A model generated the notes under the pieces. The model was not told the DNA's origin. It did no database searches and saw nothing but the letters and a program-made list of their open reading frames with translations. This document shows positions 1 through 11,647 of a stretch of DNA of 59,052 nt, piece by piece; within the stretch, counting starts at the first letter, position 1, and each line of letters starts with the position of its first letter. A program made the translations under genes and the position numbers. This stretch comes from Acidobacteriota bacterium (lineage in GTDB: Bacteria; Acidobacteriota; Blastocatellia; Pyrinomonadales; Pyrinomonadaceae): assembly GCA_019242475.1 (NCBI GenBank), contig JAFAVK010000114.1, positions 1-59,052 on the forward strand. The letters are read 5' to 3'.

Positions 1-26
1 CTACGACGTATCGGATGCGCGCGCTC

Positions 27-230
27 CGTACGGACTTTGAATATACGATTACGTGTATGGAACGTTGAATTCTCTCTTCGGCGCGTCGCGTACGGACTCT
101 GAATATACGATTACGTGCATGGAACGCCCGATTCTCTCCCCGGCGCGGCCCGTACGGAGTCGGAATGCTCAAATACGGAGTCGGCGCGGCAGATACGGAG
201 TCGGAACGCTCGGATACGTCGGCGGCTGAT
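27..230. repeat. 62-bp direct repeats with degenerate tail
   Basis: Two nearly identical units begin at 27 and 89, and a degenerate third begins at 151, giving a period of 62 bp. Each starts CGTACGGA; the first two continue with a TGAATATACGATTACGTG core. The third decays into short repeats of ATACGGAGTCGG up to about 220. No gene is seen in 1-414. The array lies downstream of the restriction-modification gene. It resembles a minisatellite; its role is unknown. Confidence 0.75.
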
Positions 231-248
231 TAGAGACTGTTTGCAAAG

Positions 249-390
249 TCCCGTAGGGACGGAATGTTTATAGCCCTGCGGGTGGAATTACATCCGAGCC
301 CCGTCAGGGGCGGCATGTCACATGTCGCTCCTCCGGAGCCTGGAGATTTAATCCCGTCCTGAGCTATAAACATGTCGCTCCTCCGGAGCT
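249..390. repeat. GGAGGGGCGGCATGTTTATAG palindromic element, copy 1 (degenerate)
   Basis: A roughly 140-bp element starts with a variant of CCCGTAGGGACGGAATGTTT and ends with the inverse complement GCTATAAACATGTCGCTCC TCCGGAGCT. It has an internal palindromic half, CCCCGTCAGGGGCGGCATG, near 300-320. Better copies of the same element lie at 48556-48703 and 51370-51517. It fills the space downstream of the restriction-modification gene and is probably a REP-like dispersed element. Function unknown. Confidence 0.75.
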
Positions 391-414
391 AAGTCCTTTT
401 TCAAACACCTCTCA

Positions 415-3400
415 TTACCGTTCGCGGTTCTGTTCGCCCAGATCGGGCAGGGCGCGGACGATTTTCACGGTGGCGAGGCTGACGCCCACGACCTGCGCGA
501 CGAGACGGAGGACGTACTGGGGATCGTCTACACGGTTGGGGTCGTTCGTGATTCCGCTGCGCCTGTCCGTCGTCAACTGATATTGGTCTATGACCCATTC
601 GAGCGCGGAGCGGTTACCGAGGCGGTATTCGTAAGTCTCCTCGGGGATGCCCGAGAGCGTGAGGAAGTTATTGTAGACGAGCTGCCGCCGGTCTTTGGAG
701 AGGCGCATGCGCTCGACGCGCCAGTCGAGCGGCGCTGCGGGGTTCTCGATTCTTTCGAGCGGGAACTCGGGCTGTTGTTCGTACTCGACGTGCAGCCCGG
801 CGAGACGCGCGCCGGCCTCGGCGAACGCGCGGAAGTCGGGCGCGAAGGGGACGCGCGGCAGTTCCCTCTTCAGATTCGCGGCGTAGCGCTCGCGGTACTC
901 CGGGTGATGCAGCACGGCGTAGACGTAATGGAAGATGTCCCACTTGGAAATCTTCTTCTCCCCGTAACGCTCCCGAAACTGCGCCAGCGCCCAATCCGTG
1001 ATGTTCTCTCGCCGGTTTTCCCCGTTTTCATTGTAGGTATAGAACGGCACGGACTGTTGCGGGTCAGCATAAAGGTTTAAGTCGGCAATATTATTTGAAG
1101 CCAGAACAGAAAAAGCTTTGCGCCCATAACCGCCGATACATATGACGATATTTTCCTTTTCCGAAGCTTCATCAGGAAAGATGATGGGAAATCTTCCCCG
1201 ACGTTGATTTAGGATTGGGTCAAAGTAAATGTACTGTCTCGTGAACGGCCGGTAGAGAGCATTCCTGATGCTCGTGTCGGAGAATGCAGCTAACACGCCT
1301 CTTTTTAAAGTTTCTTTCAGCCGGCTGCTCCATTTGATGCGACTATCATCATACGAAACAAATTGGTCAACATCTTCATCTTTATTCTCATCCCTATCCG
1401 ACCAGCGGTGAACTTCTCCATTGTATGTTGTAATGAGTGTTTGAATATTAGCTGAGAGTTCATCCACATTATAGTTGTAAGCCCAACCATCGCGATTCGT
1501 ATTGACCCCGATGCTATAGTCAACGAAAATCGCGGACTGATGCCTGGGATTACCTTTTGTTTCTTTATTTCCGACCGGCAGAAAGGTTTTAAATTCATCC
1601 TGTAGGCCGAATGTCAGCCACGTATTATCTTTGTCGGGTTCTATCGGTTCCCAGTCAATATTTGAAAGGTTCTTCCTGTCATCTAAGAACTCGAACTTCT
1701 GCTCTTTGCTCCAATATTCATCTAGTCGGGCGTAATAGATATTCGCTTTGCCGCCGGGCTCAAAATTCCTTCTAATGAAGAAGTTGATACTTACACCGTC
1801 CGGTATTCCGAAGACATTGTGTTTTGTGCCCGATAATTTGTTATTGCTCTTAGTGTCGCCGCCCAAGTCCAATACATAAATCTCGTTATAATCTTGCCCG
1901 AGATGCTTCCGCATCCCGTCAAATGTGTTTTTATCAATAAAGCTATTCATCGTTATTAGAGCGACCATCCCATCCTTACCAATTCTATCCGTAGCCCACC
2001 GAATTGCTTTCACATAAGGATTATTTAATTTACTTTTACTTGATGCCTTTGAGTCTTTTGCATAAGTGTCTGATACCCGCTTATCAATCGTCTTATATTT
2101 CCTATTTTTATTATTGTCGTTCTCATTCACTTGTCCGACGTTGTAGGGCGGGTTGCCAATGATGACAAAGATGGGGCTGCGCTTCTGGCGCTCGACGCGC
2201 TCCGTGTTTTCGGTTGAGAATCCTAATGACATCTGGCGGGCTTCGGCCAGATCGAACGTGTCCACGAGGCAGAGGCCGGGGAACGGCTCGTAACGCCCCG
2301 TCATCTCGTAAAATTCGTGCTCGATGTTCATCGACGCCACGTAGTAGGGCAGCAGCATCACCTCGTTGCAGTGCAGCTCCTCGGCGTACTTCCGTTCGAG
2401 CCGCGTGCGCTCGATCTCCTGCATGCAGTGGACGACGAAGTTGCCCGTGCCGACGAACGGGTCGAGGATGTGGACGCCCTCCGACCCGAGCGACTTGCCG
2501 AACCGCTCGCGCAGGACGTGTCCCACGCTGCGCACCATGAAACTCACCACGGACGGCGGCGTGTAGACGATGCCGTGCGTGTCCGCCACCTGCACCGAGA
2601 AGCCCCGGAAGAAACGCTCGTAGACCGCGTTCAGAAACTCCTGCTTCTGCGCGAACTCCTCGATGGTGCGCGCTGTCTCTTCGACCGCGCGGTAGAAGTA
2701 GTCGAACCGGCGCAGAAACTCGTCGCGGCTGAACGACTGCGAGGTCAGCGCGTCTATCACGCGCTCGATCTCGCGCGCGATGACGTTGCGGCTGCGGAAG
2801 TCGGGGTTGTTGAAGACCGTGCGGAAGATTCTCTCGGTCAGGAGGTGCTGGATCAACATCTCCTCGACGGCCTGCTCCGAAAGGTTCGGGTTGACCGACT
2901 GGCGGCACAGCTCGTAGAAGCCCTCGAACGCCGACCGGAATCTTTTGTTCCCGCGCCGCTCCTTCTCTATCAACTCGGTCAGCGCGCGCCCGAACTCCGG
3001 TATCTTCGTCTGGAAATCCTCGACGGCCTGCTCCCACTGCTCGTAGGCGGGCGGCTGGTAGTCGAAGAACTGTTCGAGCGCGCGGACGAGCGCCTCGGCT
3101 TCGCGGATGTCCGCGTCGAGGACTTCACGGCCGTTCTGGAAGAGGATCGCGCGCTCGGGCGACTGGAAGAGGATGTTGTCGGAAGGGTAGCCGAGTTCTA
3201 ATTTCTTCTTCGCCTCGCGCCGCAAATCGTCGGCGCCGTCCTTCGCCTCCCACAGCCCGTGCCGCAGCCGGAACTGGTCTACGAGCGCGCCGTCAGCGCG
3301 CAAAGGCATCTGCCCCGCGCGCTTCAGAGGCCACTCCGGCACGAGCGTCCACCCGAACTGCCGCCCGCACTCCTTTAATAAATCCTGAAACGCGTCGCGC

Positions 3401-3501
3401 ACCGCCGTCTCGTGCGAAACGTCGAGCGACTTAAACTGCGCGAGCGCGCCGTAATACGACCTGACGGCTTTCTGTTGAGGCTTGAGTTGCAGCTTCTGCA
3501 C
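415..3501 (-). CDS. Single-chain type ISP/IIG-like restriction-modification enzyme
   Basis: This is a 1028-residue protein with a GTG start. Near residues 60-100 it has a PD-(D/E)XK-like pattern: an Asp in the segment around ADGALVDQ, then WEAKD. An alpha-helical spacer follows. The N6-adenine methyltransferase core has SAM motif I LDPFVGTGNFV near residue 345 and catalytic NPPY at residues 449-452 (bases 2145-2156). The rest matches the target-recognition and C-terminal part of type ISP enzymes. I see no helicase motifs, so it is more type IIG-like than a full ISP enzyme. It should methylate an adenine-containing site and cleave unmodified DNA. Bases about 1080-2140, covering the likely recognition region, are clearly more AT-rich than the ends, which suggests recombination or transfer. 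No separate specificity or methylase gene is nearby. Confidence 0.85.
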   Translation of the reverse strand: MQKLQLKPQQKAVRSYYGALAQFKSLDVSHETAVRDAFQDLLKECGRQFGWTLVPEWPLKRAGQMPLRADGALVDQFRLRHGLWEAKDGADDLRREAKKKLELGYPSDNILFQSPERAILFQNGREVLDADIREAEALVRALEQFFDYQPPAYEQWEQAVEDFQTKIPEFGRALTELIEKERRGNKRFRSAFEGFYELCRQSVNPNLSEQAVEEMLIQHLLTERIFRTVFNNPDFRSRNVIAREIERVIDALTSQSFSRDEFLRRFDYFYRAVEETARTIEEFAQKQEFLNAVYERFFRGFSVQVADTHGIVYTPPSVVSFMVRSVGHVLRERFGKSLGSEGVHILDPFVGTGNFVVHCMQEIERTRLERKYAEELHCNEVMLLPYYVASMNIEHEFYEMTGRYEPFPGLCLVDTFDLAEARQMSLGFSTENTERVERQKRSPIFVIIGNPPYNVGQVNENDNNKNRKYKTIDKRVSDTYAKDSKASSKSKLNNPYVKAIRWATDRIGKDGMVALITMNSFIDKNTFDGMRKHLGQDYNEIYVLDLGGDTKSNNKLSGTKHNVFGIPDGVSINFFIRRNFEPGGKANIYYARLDEYWSKEQKFEFLDDRKNLSNIDWEPIEPDKDNTWLTFGLQDEFKTFLPVGNKETKGNPRHQSAIFVDYSIGVNTNRDGWAYNYNVDELSANIQTLITTYNGEVHRWSDRDENKDEDVDQFVSYDDSRIKWSSRLKETLKRGVLAAFSDTSIRNALYRPFTRQYIYFDPILNQRRGRFPIIFPDEASEKENIVICIGGYGRKAFSVLASNNIADLNLYADPQQSVPFYTYNENGENRRENITDWALAQFRERYGEKKISKWDIFHYVYAVLHHPEYRERYAANLKRELPRVPFAPDFRAFAEAGARLAGLHVEYEQQPEFPLERIENPAAPLDWRVERMRLSKDRRQLVYNNFLTLSGIPEETYEYRLGNRSALEWVIDQYQLTTDRRSGITNDPNRVDDPQYVLRLVAQVVGVSLATVKIVRALPDLGEQNRER

Positions 3502-3593
3502 GCCGCCGATTGTAAATCAGAACCGCGAGCGGGAGCGAGAGGTCGGAGTTTCATCGGACGGGCTCGGCAGCGCAGAACGCGACCCGTTCATGG

Positions 3594-3736
3594 CCGGGAG
3601 CGCGGGCATCCCTGCCCGCCAAAGCGTGCCGCCGGCACGCTTAGCCGTGAGGCGTTATGTCCCGACGTTGAGGTGTAAAGCTTCACTGCTTTCGCGCTGA
3701 CGCGCTCATGGCGGGCAGGGATTCCCGCGCTCCCGG
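3594..3736. repeat. Inverted-repeat element bounded by 27-bp arms
   Basis: The left arm (3594-3620) begins CCGGGAGCGCGGGC and the right arm (3710-3736) is its reverse complement with one mismatch in 27. Inside lies a palindrome at 3622-3642, AAGCGTGCC-GCC-GGCACGCTT. The element sits between the 5' end of the restriction-modification gene and the 3' end of the VWA gene. It has no coding capacity. It looks like a REP/MITE-type dispersed element and could also act as a terminator for neither or both flanks. Confidence 0.75.
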
Positions 3737-3753
3737 CGTCGGCGCCTCCGCGT

Positions 3754-4791
3754 TCAAGGGTTGGCGGGCGGGCTGACGTAGGCGCGCATCGCGACGAGCT
3801 GAAGCCCGACGCGCCTGGAAGAGACCGCGACGCGCCTTCGCTCGCCGCCCGCGGCGAAGGGGCGCTTGGGCGCGTAGGTGACGACGTACTGCGCGCCGAT
3901 GTCGCGCGCGGCCTCTTCGGCCTGCGCCAGCGCCTCCGCGTCGCTGGCCGGGACGAAGAGGCGCCCGCCCGTCTCCGCGACGAGCGCCGCGAGCTTTTCG
4001 TCCTGCCGCTTCGTCTCCTCCGCGTACCGCTTGCGCGAACGCTTCATCTGGAAGTCGAGGTCAAAGATGTTCGAGTTGCGCGTCTTGACGGCCTCGCGCG
4101 CGAGCGCAGAGTAGGCGATGACGTGCGCGGTGGCCTGCGTCGCGGCGAGGCGCTTGAGCGCGCCTTCGAAGAGCGCCTTGTCCCCCTGCGACTCCACGCC
4201 GTCCGTGAAGATGAAGACGTGCGTGTTCCCCACGGGGCGCTCGCGCAGCTTGTCGGCCGCCGCCAGCAGGCAGCGCGAGAGGCGCGAGCTTCTGCTCGAG
4301 AAGAGCTGCGTCCGCAGCACGCGCCCGACGGCCGCCGCGTCCGCCGTCCAGTCGGAGAGCAGCTCGACGCGCGTGCTGTTCTGGATGACGGCCGCCTGGT
4401 CGCCCGGGCCGAGGCCGGCGACGAACTTCAGAGCGATGTCGCGGGTCGTGTTCATGCTCCGCGTCGCGGTCATCAACCCGCCCATGTCGAAGACGAGCAG
4501 GACGTTGGCGGGCACGCGCCGCACGCTCCTCACACGCTGCGGCTCGCCGTCTTCGAGCACGAGCACGTCCTCCTTCTCAAGCGTCGGGTCGAACCGCCCC
4601 TTGAAGTCGTACGCGACGACCGGCAGCACGACCTCTTCGGTGAAGACCCTGACCGGCGCCTGGTCTTCCTTCTCCGCCGCGGGCTCCTGCGCCGGCGGCG
4701 CTGCCGTCTGCTGTTGCCCGCGACACAGACCCGGCGACGACGCGAGCAGCGCCGCACAGAGCAGACATGACCGGAAAGTTCTTCGAGACAT
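3754..4791 (-). CDS. Secreted VWA-domain protein (VWFA-related, acidobacterial type)
   Basis: The protein has 345 residues when started at the ATG at 4791, which gives an N-terminal signal peptide (basic start, hydrophobic CAALLASSPGL). A GTG 12 codons upstream (4827) overlaps the crotonase stop and is an alternative start. After a Gln/Pro/Ala-rich linker there is a beta-rich region containing VLEDGEPQ, then a von Willebrand A-like fold starting VLLVFDMGG and continuing to a FTDGVES strand. This order matches the VWFA-related family abundant in Acidobacteria (TIGR03436). The first MIDAS motif, usually DxSxS, reads DMGGL, so metal binding may be lost or altered. It probably acts outside the cytoplasmic membrane. 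It is the last gene of the minus-strand crotonase/hydrolase run; a functional link to those enzymes is not evident. Confidence 0.8.
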   Translation of the reverse strand: MSRRTFRSCLLCAALLASSPGLCRGQQQTAAPPAQEPAAEKEDQAPVRVFTEEVVLPVVAYDFKGRFDPTLEKEDVLVLEDGEPQRVRSVRRVPANVLLVFDMGGLMTATRSMNTTRDIALKFVAGLGPGDQAAVIQNSTRVELLSDWTADAAAVGRVLRTQLFSSRSSRLSRCLLAAADKLRERPVGNTHVFIFTDGVESQGDKALFEGALKRLAATQATAHVIAYSALAREAVKTRNSNIFDLDFQMKRSRKRYAEETKRQDEKLAALVAETGGRLFVPASDAEALAQAEEAARDIGAQYVVTYAPKRPFAAGGERRRVAVSSRRVGLQLVAMRAYVSPPANP

Positions 4792-4823
4792 GGGGCAAAA
4801 CTCCGCCCGTCCAGCCGCCGCGC

Positions 4824-5603
4824 TCACTTACTCTTCGACAGAAACCGCGCGACGCCCGCGCGGCAGTCTTCGGTCATGCGGGCGATGGTGTTGAGATCGG
4901 CGCCGGTCTGGAGGGCGGCGTCGAAGGTGAGGCCGTCCATCTGGTAGAGCAGACGCTTGGTGAGCGCGACGGCCGTGCGGCTGACGCGCTCGAAGTCCGC
5001 GACGTAGCGTTCGACGCGCGACTCGAACTCTTCGTCTTCGTAGACGTGGTTGACGAGGCCGACCCGTTCGGCCTCCTGCGCGGAGATTTCGGCGCCGCGC
5101 GTGACCAGCTCGAAGGCGCGCTTCTCCGAGACGTTGCGGCGCAGGATCGCCATCACCATCGCGGGCACGAACCCGATCTTCACCTCCGGGTAGCCGAAGC
5201 GCGCCGACGCCGCGGCCAACACCACGTCGCACGCCGTCGCCAGCCCGCACCCGCCCGCCAGCGCGCGCCCGCGCACCGCGGCCACGACCGGCACGCGCAC
5301 GCGCCTGATGAGCGCGTACAGCTCCATCAGAGAACGCGCGTCTTCGAGATTGTCGCCGACGGAGCCCTCGGAGATTTTCCTCAAGGCCGAGAGGTCTGCG
5401 CCCGAGCAGAAGTCCGCGCCCGCGCCCGTGACGAGCACGGCGCGCACCTCTTCGCGCGCGTCCGCGTCGCGCAGGGCGTCCTTGAGCCCGCCGACCAGCT
5501 CGTCGTTCAGGGCGTTGCGCTTCTCGGGCCGGTTGAGCGTGACGAGCGCGACGTGGCCTTCGACGGCGTAAATAACTGGCGGGTTCTCCGTCATCGAATT
5601 CAC
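4824..5603 (-). CDS. Enoyl-CoA hydratase/isomerase family protein
   Basis: A 259-residue crotonase-fold protein of usual family length. It shows the N-terminal strand VALVTLNRPEKRNALN, the oxyanion-hole segment AGADFCSGADL, and the second oxyanion strand with AGGCGLATACD. Members hydrate, isomerise or otherwise process enoyl-CoA thioesters. The position equivalent to the first catalytic Glu of true hydratases is not obvious: ATACDVVLA is followed by FGYPEVKIG, which supplies the second Glu region. It overlaps the hydrolase stop by 4 bp and so belongs to the same operon. With the AtuA-type gene and the acyl-CoA carboxylase upstream, a role in branched-chain or terpenoid acyl-CoA degradation is plausible. 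The substrate cannot be read from sequence. Confidence 0.88.
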   Translation of the reverse strand: MNSMTENPPVIYAVEGHVALVTLNRPEKRNALNDELVGGLKDALRDADAREEVRAVLVTGAGADFCSGADLSALRKISEGSVGDNLEDARSLMELYALIRRVRVPVVAAVRGRALAGGCGLATACDVVLAAASARFGYPEVKIGFVPAMVMAILRRNVSEKRAFELVTRGAEISAQEAERVGLVNHVYEDEEFESRVERYVADFERVSRTAVALTKRLLYQMDGLTFDAALQTGADLNTIARMTEDCRAGVARFLSKSK

Positions 5604-6496
5604 TCTTCCAGAAAGCTGAGGAGGGCGGCGTTGACCTCGGCGGGCGCCTCCTGCTGCACCCAGTGGTTGCTGCGGCCGAGGCGCAGCTCCGTGTAGGGCG
5701 CGTCCACGTAGTCGCCGACGCCGGCCACGGTCTCGGGCAGGACGGCGAAGTCGCGCTCGCCGTAGATGAAGAGCGTGGGGACGCGCACGCGCTCCTGCTT
5801 TCTGATCTTCCTGTCGCCGAAACCGCGGCCGATGATGGCGCGGACGTTGGCGCGGTAGTAGTTGACGGCGCCCGTCAACGCGCCCGGCTCGCGCAGGGCG
5901 GACTTCAAGACTTCGATGTCCTCGTCCTTGAACGTGCCGGGGCGGGACGTGGCGCGCAGCAGCTTACACAGCCCCGCGAAGTCTTCGCGCCTGATCGACC
6001 ACTCGGGGAGCGAGGGGAGCTGGAAGAAGAGCATGTACCAGCTCCGCAGGAATTGCTTGAGCGTCATGTTCTTCACCCAGACGGCGGGCGGCGGTATCTG
6101 AAGTGACGCCAGCTTCCAGACGTAATCCGGGTAGAACTGCGCGACGGCCCAGGCCACCGCGCCGCCCCAGTCGTGGCCGACGACGGCCGCCTCGCGCGCG
6201 CCGAAGTGGCGGATGAGGCCCGTCACGTCGTCCACCAGGCGCGGCATCCGGTAGTCTTCGACGCGGCCCGGCTTGTCGCTCAGGTTGTAGCCGCGCATGT
6301 CGGGCGCGACGACGCGGAAGCGCCGGCCCAGGGCTTTCAACTGGTGGCGCCACGAGTACCAGCACTCCGGAAAACCGTGGAGCAGGACGACGAGCCGCTC
6401 GCCCTCGCCGCACTCTGCGTAGTGCAGCCGCACGTCGCCGACCTGCGCGTAGCCGTGGCGGATTTCAGGTTCGAGGTTTGAAGTGTCTTCGTCCAT
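5600..6496 (-). CDS. Alpha/beta hydrolase, epoxide hydrolase-like
   Basis: A 298-residue protein with the features of soluble epoxide hydrolases. It has the oxyanion motif HGFPECWYSWRHQ near residue 40, nucleophile Asp in GHDWGG near residue 105, a helical cap, and the catalytic His in NHWVQQE near the C-terminus. An Asp nucleophile rather than Ser favours epoxide hydrolase or dehalogenase over esterase. It overlaps the crotonase start by 4 bp and follows the small AtuA-like gene by 4 bp, so translation is probably coupled. The enzyme is cytoplasmic, with no signal peptide. The epoxide substrate is unknown; the context suggests detoxifying or processing intermediates of hydrophobic acyl-CoA catabolism. 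Confidence 0.87.
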   Translation of the reverse strand: MDEDTSNLEPEIRHGYAQVGDVRLHYAECGEGERLVVLLHGFPECWYSWRHQLKALGRRFRVVAPDMRGYNLSDKPGRVEDYRMPRLVDDVTGLIRHFGAREAAVVGHDWGGAVAWAVAQFYPDYVWKLASLQIPPPAVWVKNMTLKQFLRSWYMLFFQLPSLPEWSIRREDFAGLCKLLRATSRPGTFKDEDIEVLKSALREPGALTGAVNYYRANVRAIIGRGFGDRKIRKQERVRVPTLFIYGERDFAVLPETVAGVGDYVDAPYTELRLGRSNHWVQQEAPAEVNAALLSFLEE

Positions 6497-6500
6497 CTCT

Positions 6501-6848
6501 TCACCCTTTGATGCCGAGCGTGCGCGCCTCTGCGTCGGGCACGTCGATCTCCATTCTCAACAAAGCCGTCGAGAAGGTCTTGCCCTGCGCGTCGGTCATC
6601 AAAGAGAGCGTGCCGCCGCCGCCCAGGCTTTCGTGCAGGAGGAAGTTGAGCGCGCCGAGGTTCGGCAGCTCGAAGCGCTCGACGCCGCCCTTGACCAGCC
6701 CGCGGAAGTGCTCCTTGACGCGCTCGGCCGTGACCTCGCGCGCGAGCAGCGCGTAGAACTCCTCGCGCAGCGCGATGAGCCCGACGTTCGCCGTGTCGCC
6801 CTTGTCGCCCGAGCGCGCGTGCGCGAGTTTGAGCAGTTTGATTCGCAT
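6501..6848 (-). CDS. AtuA-like C-terminal (ferredoxin-fold) domain protein
   Basis: A 115-residue protein starting MRIKLLKLAHARSGDKGD. The SGDKGDTANVG motif and the later GGGGTLSL segment are typical of the C-terminal domain of AtuA-type acyclic terpene utilisation proteins. In many bacteria AtuA is one long chain; here this part is a separate gene two genes downstream of the N-terminal part (7418-8794), with a NUDIX gene between. The two products probably form a complex. The exact reaction of the family is unsettled. Identification rests on the conserved motif and on the nearby partner. Confidence 0.8.
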   Translation of the reverse strand: MRIKLLKLAHARSGDKGDTANVGLIALREEFYALLAREVTAERVKEHFRGLVKGGVERFELPNLGALNFLLHESLGGGGTLSLMTDAQGKTFSTALLRMEIDVPDAEARTLGIKG

Positions 6849-6854
6849 GACTCT

Positions 6855-7417
6855 TTAACTCTTCCCCCCGGCCAACCCCGACAGCGCGAGCCAGTGAAAT
6901 GCTGCCACGACGAGCGAGTGGTCGATGGCGCCCTCTTCGATGAGCGCAGGGATGCGCGCGAGCGGTTCGAGCCGCACGCGCGTCCACTCCGTGCCCTGGT
7001 TCAGGGGCTCGCGCCTCTGCTCGACGCCGCGCGCGAGGAACGTGTGAATCCAGTTGTCCTGAATCGCGGGGTTCGGCCGCGTCTTGCCGAGGAAGACGAC
7101 CTCGGCCGCCTCGTAGCCCGTCTCCTCGAACAGCTCGCGCGCCGCCGTCGCGGGCGGCTCCTCGCCCGGGTCAACCATCCCGCCGGGTATCTCCAGAGAG
7201 ACGGATTCGGTGCCGTGCCGGTACTGCTCGATGAGCACGACCTCGTTATCATTCGTCAAAGGAATGACGTTGATCCAGTCCGGCGCCTCGATGACGTAGA
7301 AGTCGTGCACGCTCCCTTCGCGCGGGTCGGCGCTGAAGTCGCGCCTGACCTTGAAGACGCGGCAGTCCGCGATCTGCTCCGAGCGTTCACGCGTCCAAAC
7401 GAGATGTTCGTCGTCGC

Positions 7418-7421
<4 letters not shown>
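6855..7421 (-). CDS. NUDIX hydrolase (ADP-ribose pyrophosphatase-like)
   Basis: The protein has 188 residues with a TTG start at 7421 that overlaps the upstream TGA as TTGA. The reading frame stays open far upstream, but that part lies antisense-like within the AtuA gene and shows no conserved features. The complete Nudix box Gx5Ex7REUxEExGU is present: GMVDPGEEPPATAA then RELFEETGY, near residues 90-112. An EQYRHG segment precedes it, as in ADP-ribose/GDP-mannose pyrophosphatases. The likely role is hydrolysis of a nucleoside diphosphate sugar or similar housekeeping substrate. Its insertion between the two AtuA halves is odd; it may act on a CoA or nucleotide product of that pathway, but this is inference. 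Confidence 0.85.
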
Positions 7422-8794
<1,373 letters not shown>

Positions 8795-8816
8795 ATAAGG
8801 TACAGGCAGTTTATCG

Positions 8817-8903
8817 GATATAAGGGTAAGGGGGAAAGGGGGAAAGGGGAAGGGGGAAAGGTTAGCAACCCTTCCCCTTCCCCTTTCCCCCTTACCCTTA
8901 TCC
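8817..8903. repeat. GGGGAAA-word hairpin element
   Basis: The left arm GATATAAGGGTAAGGGGGAAAG..., made of purine words of about 7 bp (AAGGGGG, AAAGGGG), is followed by a short loop GGTTAGCAA and a complementary pyrimidine arm ending CTTACCCTTATCC. It separates the AtuA gene from the membrane-anchored gene at 8929-9618. It belongs to the architecture seen at a dozen other intergenic sites here: word repeats facing their own complement. Confidence 0.8.
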
Positions 8904-8928
8904 CTGACGAGAGGGCTGCCGCCTCCGT

Positions 8929-9618
8929 TTAGCTCGGCGGGGTCGTGTTGGTGTTGGCGTTCGCGTCGGGCGCGGCCGGCGCGCGGCGTCGGCGGTGCGG
9001 GCGCGGGCGGCGCATGCCGCCGGTGCCGCCGCCGCCGAACGTCAGCCTGGCGGTGGTGAAGGGCGCGGGCCAGAGCCTCAGGCTGTCGCCGCGCTTGCGC
9101 GCGCGGACGTTGTAGACCAGCGGCGTGGGCGGCGTCCCGACCGACATGTCTGCGAAGTAGAGGGCCGCGCTGACCTCGCCGCGCGTGAGCACGGCGTAGA
9201 TGCGGCCGTTGTGGCTCGCGCCGCCCTCGGTCGCAAGGGTGAAGGTCTCCCCGGTGATGGTGAGCGTGGCCGGGCCGCTGCCGACATCCTGCCCGCCCGT
9301 CGTCGAGAGGTTGCCGGTGTAGGTGCCGGACAGATCAACCTTTTCGCCGCTCAGGTCGCCGCGGGAGTCGTCGTCCTGCGCGACGGGCGCGATGACGGCC
9401 ATCTCCCTCTCGACTACGACCGGGGCGCGGCGCCCGCGGCGGCCGCGGCGCGGCTTGGGCGCCATGTTGGCGTTGTCGTTCTGGGCGCTGTCCCCGGTCG
9501 TCGTGCTGCTGTTGGCGTTCTGCACGAGCGCGCCGGCGTCCACCAGCACGAGCGCGGCGCTGGCGAAGGCGGCGAAGAGAAGGACGACGAAGAATCTGAG
9601 TGTGCTCTTGTTGCTCAC
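8929..9618 (-). CDS. Membrane-anchored hypothetical protein
   Basis: The protein has 229 residues from a GTG at 9618, chosen because a GGAGG ribosome site lies about 9 bases upstream and because the following residues form a signal anchor (FFVVLLFAAFASAALVLV). A low-complexity Asn/Thr/Asp segment comes next, then a basic PKPRRGRRGRR patch. A beta-rich region near residues 110-200 begins DLSGTYTGNL, a form seen in secreted lipocalin-like or pre-peptidase modules. The C-terminus is RRPRPHRRRR followed by Asn/Thr repeats. Two strongly basic patches suggest binding to an acidic partner such as cell-wall or nucleic-acid polymers. I do not recognise a family. Confidence 0.72.
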   Translation of the reverse strand: MSNKSTLRFFVVLLFAAFASAALVLVDAGALVQNANSSTTTGDSAQNDNANMAPKPRRGRRGRRAPVVVEREMAVIAPVAQDDDSRGDLSGEKVDLSGTYTGNLSTTGGQDVGSGPATLTITGETFTLATEGGASHNGRIYAVLTRGEVSAALYFADMSVGTPPTPLVYNVRARKRGDSLRLWPAPFTTARLTFGGGGTGGMRRPRPHRRRRAPAAPDANANTNTTPPS

Positions 9619-9797
9619 GGATGGTTGCCTCCTGTCTACTCCTGCGCGCGCCGCGACGGGCGCCGGCGCACGTCGGCAAAAGTGTGGAAGACTTCGTGGA
9701 TGCGGCCTGCTTGTGTGGCCGTAGTTTCGCACAAGCGGGTGAGCGTTGCACGGATTTTTTTTCAATTCCTCGGACGAGCCGGGCGCCACCCTCGGAC

Positions 9798-11456
<1,659 letters not shown>

Positions 11457-11647
11457 TGGATTGGCTGGAAAATAGCACAAGCCCCGGCGGTACCGCGAGC
11501 GGTGACGCCCCGGCTAAGTCGTTGAAAACGCACGGCGGTTACAAAAACGGGTCGAAATAGGGTAAACTTTCCGCCCTGCAACAAAGTTCAGCCGGAGCAT
11601 TTCGGGCCGCGACGGAATTCCGATTCGTTCGAGTTGGAGGACTCTTT

